21,158 nt of DNA from JAVBNO01 sp031551485 (lineage in GTDB: Bacteria > Bacillota > Clostridia > Oscillospirales > Ruminococcaceae): assembly GCA_031551485.1 (NCBI GenBank), contig JAVBNO010000047.1, positions 1 through 21,158 of the forward strand. Reading direction: 5' to 3'. The notes beneath the pieces are model-generated. The model saw nothing but the letters and a program-made list of their open reading frames with translations, made no database searches and was not told the DNA's origin. Shown one piece after another: positions 19,452-21,158 of this stretch (the first letter of the stretch is position 1; every line of letters begins with the position of its first letter). The position numbers were made by a program, and so were the translations under genes.

Positions 19452-20549
19452 ATGAAGCGCTTCTTGGCTTTGATCTTAAGTGTCTTGATGATTGCCACAT
19501 TGGTTGCCGGCTGCGGCGGCAATTCTGCAAGCACACCCCCGCCGGCAAGTGAGGCTGCTACCGGTTCGGACGCTCCGACCGCTACGCCCAAACGCATTGC
19601 CATGATCTCTGACCCGGTTGGTACCAATCCTTTCCTGACCCAGGTTGAAAACAAACTGGCCGAAATGAAGGCTGCCGGTACTTACGCTTTTGACTATTCG
19701 GTCATTGAGTGCGCCGACACTGCCGCATGGGCCGAAAACATCCGTGCCTCGGTGGAAGAGGGTTACGACCTGATTATCGCTGTGGGCTGGCAGGCAGCAG
19801 ACCCCCTGAAAGAAGTTGCCAACATGTTCCCCGACAAAGCACAATATGTGTGCATCGACACCGTTGTGGACAGCCCTTATGTAAAATCTTATACCTTTAA
19901 AGCCCAAGAAGCCGCTTTCCTGATTGGTGCCATTGCCGCTTCTGTCAGTGCTGATGCCGGCAAGCCCGACGGTCCTTTTGGCGGCGTGCACGCCAACCCG
20001 GGCGCAGGCAGCTGGGAGTGGCGTTATGGTTATATGGCAGGCGCCAGAGCGATTAACCCCGACCTGAAACTTGAAAATTTCCTCTTTAACTACACCAAAT
20101 CTTACACTGACGCCCCTGTGGCCAAAGAGCTGGCGCTGCAACAGGCTGCCCAAGGCTGCGTATTCATCAACGCCGCTTCCGCTGTGGCCGACAACGGCAC
20201 CTTTGAGGCCGCCAAAGAAAAGGGCTTCTACACCTCCGGCCAGGACGCCGATCAAACTACCGCTGACAACCCCTACATTTTGACCACCCAGGTTAAATAC
20301 ACCGGCGTTGTCACCGAGTATGCCGTGAAAGAGTTCTTTGAGGGCGGCATTCAGCCCGGCAGCGTTGCCCTTGGCCTGAAAGACGGCGTTGTTGGCGCCG
20401 TGTATATCACCGACGATGGCACCAACCCCCGCAACAAAGAAGTTTTGACCGATGAGATCGTTGCCAAAGTGCGCGATTTGGCGGACAAAATTAAATCGGG
20501 TGAAATTGACCTTTCCACCCTGCCGCTTGAAGAAGAGTACGTATTCTAA
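19452..20549 (+). CDS. BMP family ABC-transporter substrate-binding lipoprotein
   Basis: 365 aa. A lipoprotein signal peptide MKRFLALILSVLMIATLVAG ends at the lipidated Cys21, followed by a Ser/Pro/Ala linker. The mature part has the BMP (PnrA-like) pattern: IAMISDPVGTNPFLTQVENK, DLIIAVGWQAADPLKEVANM, AQYVCIDTVVDSPYVKSYTF, AFLIGAIAASVS, and GCVFINAASAVADNGTFEAA. Such proteins bind purine nucleosides for an ABC importer at the outer face of the membrane. Here no ATPase or permease gene follows, as a terminator closes the transcript 11 nt after the stop. It is either an orphan receptor sharing a transporter elsewhere or a nutrient sensor. ATG at 19452 has GGAGG 7 nt upstream. Confidence 0.9.
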   Translation: MKRFLALILSVLMIATLVAGCGGNSASTPPPASEAATGSDAPTATPKRIAMISDPVGTNPFLTQVENKLAEMKAAGTYAFDYSVIECADTAAWAENIRASVEEGYDLIIAVGWQAADPLKEVANMFPDKAQYVCIDTVVDSPYVKSYTFKAQEAAFLIGAIAASVSADAGKPDGPFGGVHANPGAGSWEWRYGYMAGARAINPDLKLENFLFNYTKSYTDAPVAKELALQQAAQGCVFINAASAVADNGTFEAAKEKGFYTSGQDADQTTADNPYILTTQVKYTGVVTEYAVKEFFEGGIQPGSVALGLKDGVVGAVYITDDGTNPRNKEVLTDEIVAKVRDLADKIKSGEIDLSTLPLEEEYVF

Positions 20550-20559
20550 GACTTGTACC

Positions 20560-20591
20560 TGCGGCCTCCCCACGCGGGAGGCCGCATTTTT
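20560..20591 (+). terminator. Terminator of the BMP gene
   Basis: TGCGGCCTCCC pairs perfectly with GGGAGGCCGCA across CACGC, followed by TTTTT. The stretch 20592-20655 before the next repeat unit contains no gene. Confidence 0.92.
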
Positions 20592-20655
20592 CTTTGTGTC
20601 GAAAACTCCGCGTCAGGCGCAAGGTTCAACGGTGTTTTCGCGACAAACTGAAAAA

Positions 20656-20760
20656 GCTGATACCGATATTGAATCAAAGTGGAGCAGACGTGCTGCCGCT
20701 CCGGCAGGCATCTAGCTTGCCGGTTGAGCCGCGACCGGCTCAACCTTTTTGGCGCAAATG
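20656..20760 (+). repeat. Modular structured repeat, unit C (first module only)
   Basis: It begins GCTGATACCGATATTGAATC and ends after TTTTTGGCGCAAA, lacking the second hairpin and the 3' block. Its central hairpin is extended by paired changes to a perfect 10-bp stem (20722-20731 with 20736-20745, loop CGAC) directly followed by five T, which makes it a textbook intrinsic terminator. Confidence 0.75.
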
Positions 20761-20775
20761 CGTAAAGAGAGAAGA

Positions 20776-21000
20776 CTGATACCGATATTGAATCAAAATA
20801 CCGCAGAGGCACAGCCGCTCCGGCAGGCATCTAGCTTGTCGCTTAAGCCGCGACCGGCTCATACTTTTTGGCGCAAAAAGTATGCAAAAACATTCTTCGG
20901 GGAAACCACATGGTTCCCCCATACCCCATCCTTAGGGCGAGGGCATAGGTGCGCAGGAAACGTGCGGCCTATGGGGAGAACGACTTTGGCTCTGATTTTG
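20776..21000 (+). repeat. Modular structured repeat, unit D (full length)
   Basis: Full copy in the same orientation as A-C. CATACTTTTT/AAAAAGTATG hairpin at 20860-20884, GGGGAAACC/GGTTCCCC hairpin from 20899, and a 3' block in which CATAGG and CCTATG could pair across GCGCAGGAAACG. Confidence 0.8.
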
Positions 21001-21020
21001 AGGTGCCGGGTGTGAAAAAG

Positions 21021-21158
21021 GCTGATACCGATATTAAATCAAAGCGGAGCAGACGTGCTGCCGCTCCGGCAGGCATCTAGCTTGTCGCTTAAGCCGCGAC
21101 CGGCTCATACTTTTTGGCGCAAAAAGTATGCAAAAACATTCTTCGGGGAAACCACATG
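21021..21158 (+). repeat. Modular structured repeat, unit E (cut by window edge)
   Basis: Nearly identical to unit D over its visible part, with the CATACTTTTT/AAAAAGTATG hairpin at 21106-21130, and ends inside the GGGGAAACCACATG hairpin at the window edge. Units C-E start 120 and 245 bp apart, a tandem array. Confidence 0.8.

Noticed and set aside
19476..20573. Open frame antisense to the BMP lipoprotein
   Set aside because: Shadow frame; no start signals and no family motifs.

Overview
The window looks like a chromosomal segment of a moderately GC-rich Gram-positive anaerobe of the Clostridia, perhaps Oscillospiraceae-like. The family-level guess is low confidence. Support: strong AAGGAGG-type ribosome binding sites, TTGACA/TATAAT promoters with 17-bp spacers, compact GC hairpin terminators, cofactor-independent phosphoglycerate mutase in a glycolytic cluster, and a Firmicutes-type glucitol-family PTS operon.

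Left part (1-4000): the 5' end of a divergent membrane or exported protein gene; a YtrA-like GntR regulator with a palindromic operator on its own -10 box, followed by a DUF1648-type membrane protein; two copies of a roughly 200-230 bp modular structured repeat; then, on the minus strand, a trmL-degV pair that overlaps by 8 nt. trmL has no ATG, GTG or TTG at its proper start. It has an ACG placed 6 nt after a near-perfect extended ribosome binding site.

Middle-left (4000-8880): a glycolytic operon on the plus strand, pgk, a four-helix membrane protein with a proline-rich tail, tpiA and gpmI, ending at a clear terminator. gap and eno are not in the window. Next (8880-11800): a 69-aa DUF378-type membrane protein; a small Xre regulator plus membrane protein pair with two palindromic operators around its promoter; a convergent metallophosphoesterase with two altered metal motifs; and a small coiled-coil protein followed by a sigma-70 region-4-like protein. 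The second of these again appears to start at ACG, or needs a +1 frameshift.

Middle-right (11880-16860): a minus-strand operon, in order of transcription: SorC-family regulator, gutM, srlA (EIIC), srlE (EIIBC), srlB (EIIA) and a COG4091-type Rossmann plus SAF-domain oxidoreductase. Three similar palindromes lie just downstream of its promoter. There is no srlD-type sorbitol-6-phosphate dehydrogenase, so the substrate may be another polyol.

Right part (16980-21158): a tRNA-Arg(CCG) gene preceded, within the same predicted transcript, by two tandem 102-103 bp units. Each unit carries the 5' part of the same tRNA with a hairpin-forming insertion in its D-loop. An AT-rich gene of unknown function follows, then a degenerate copy of the tRNA 3' end (an island-like arrangement), a small membrane protein, a TfoX C-terminal-domain protein, and a lone BMP-family lipoprotein. 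The window ends in three more copies of the modular repeat, in the same orientation as the pair on the left.

The most unusual points are the two probable ACG starts, the tandem tRNA 5'-half units, the modular repeat with mutually exclusive hairpins, and the polyol PTS operon with a non-standard oxidoreductase. All family names rest on reading motifs by eye; no database search was run.
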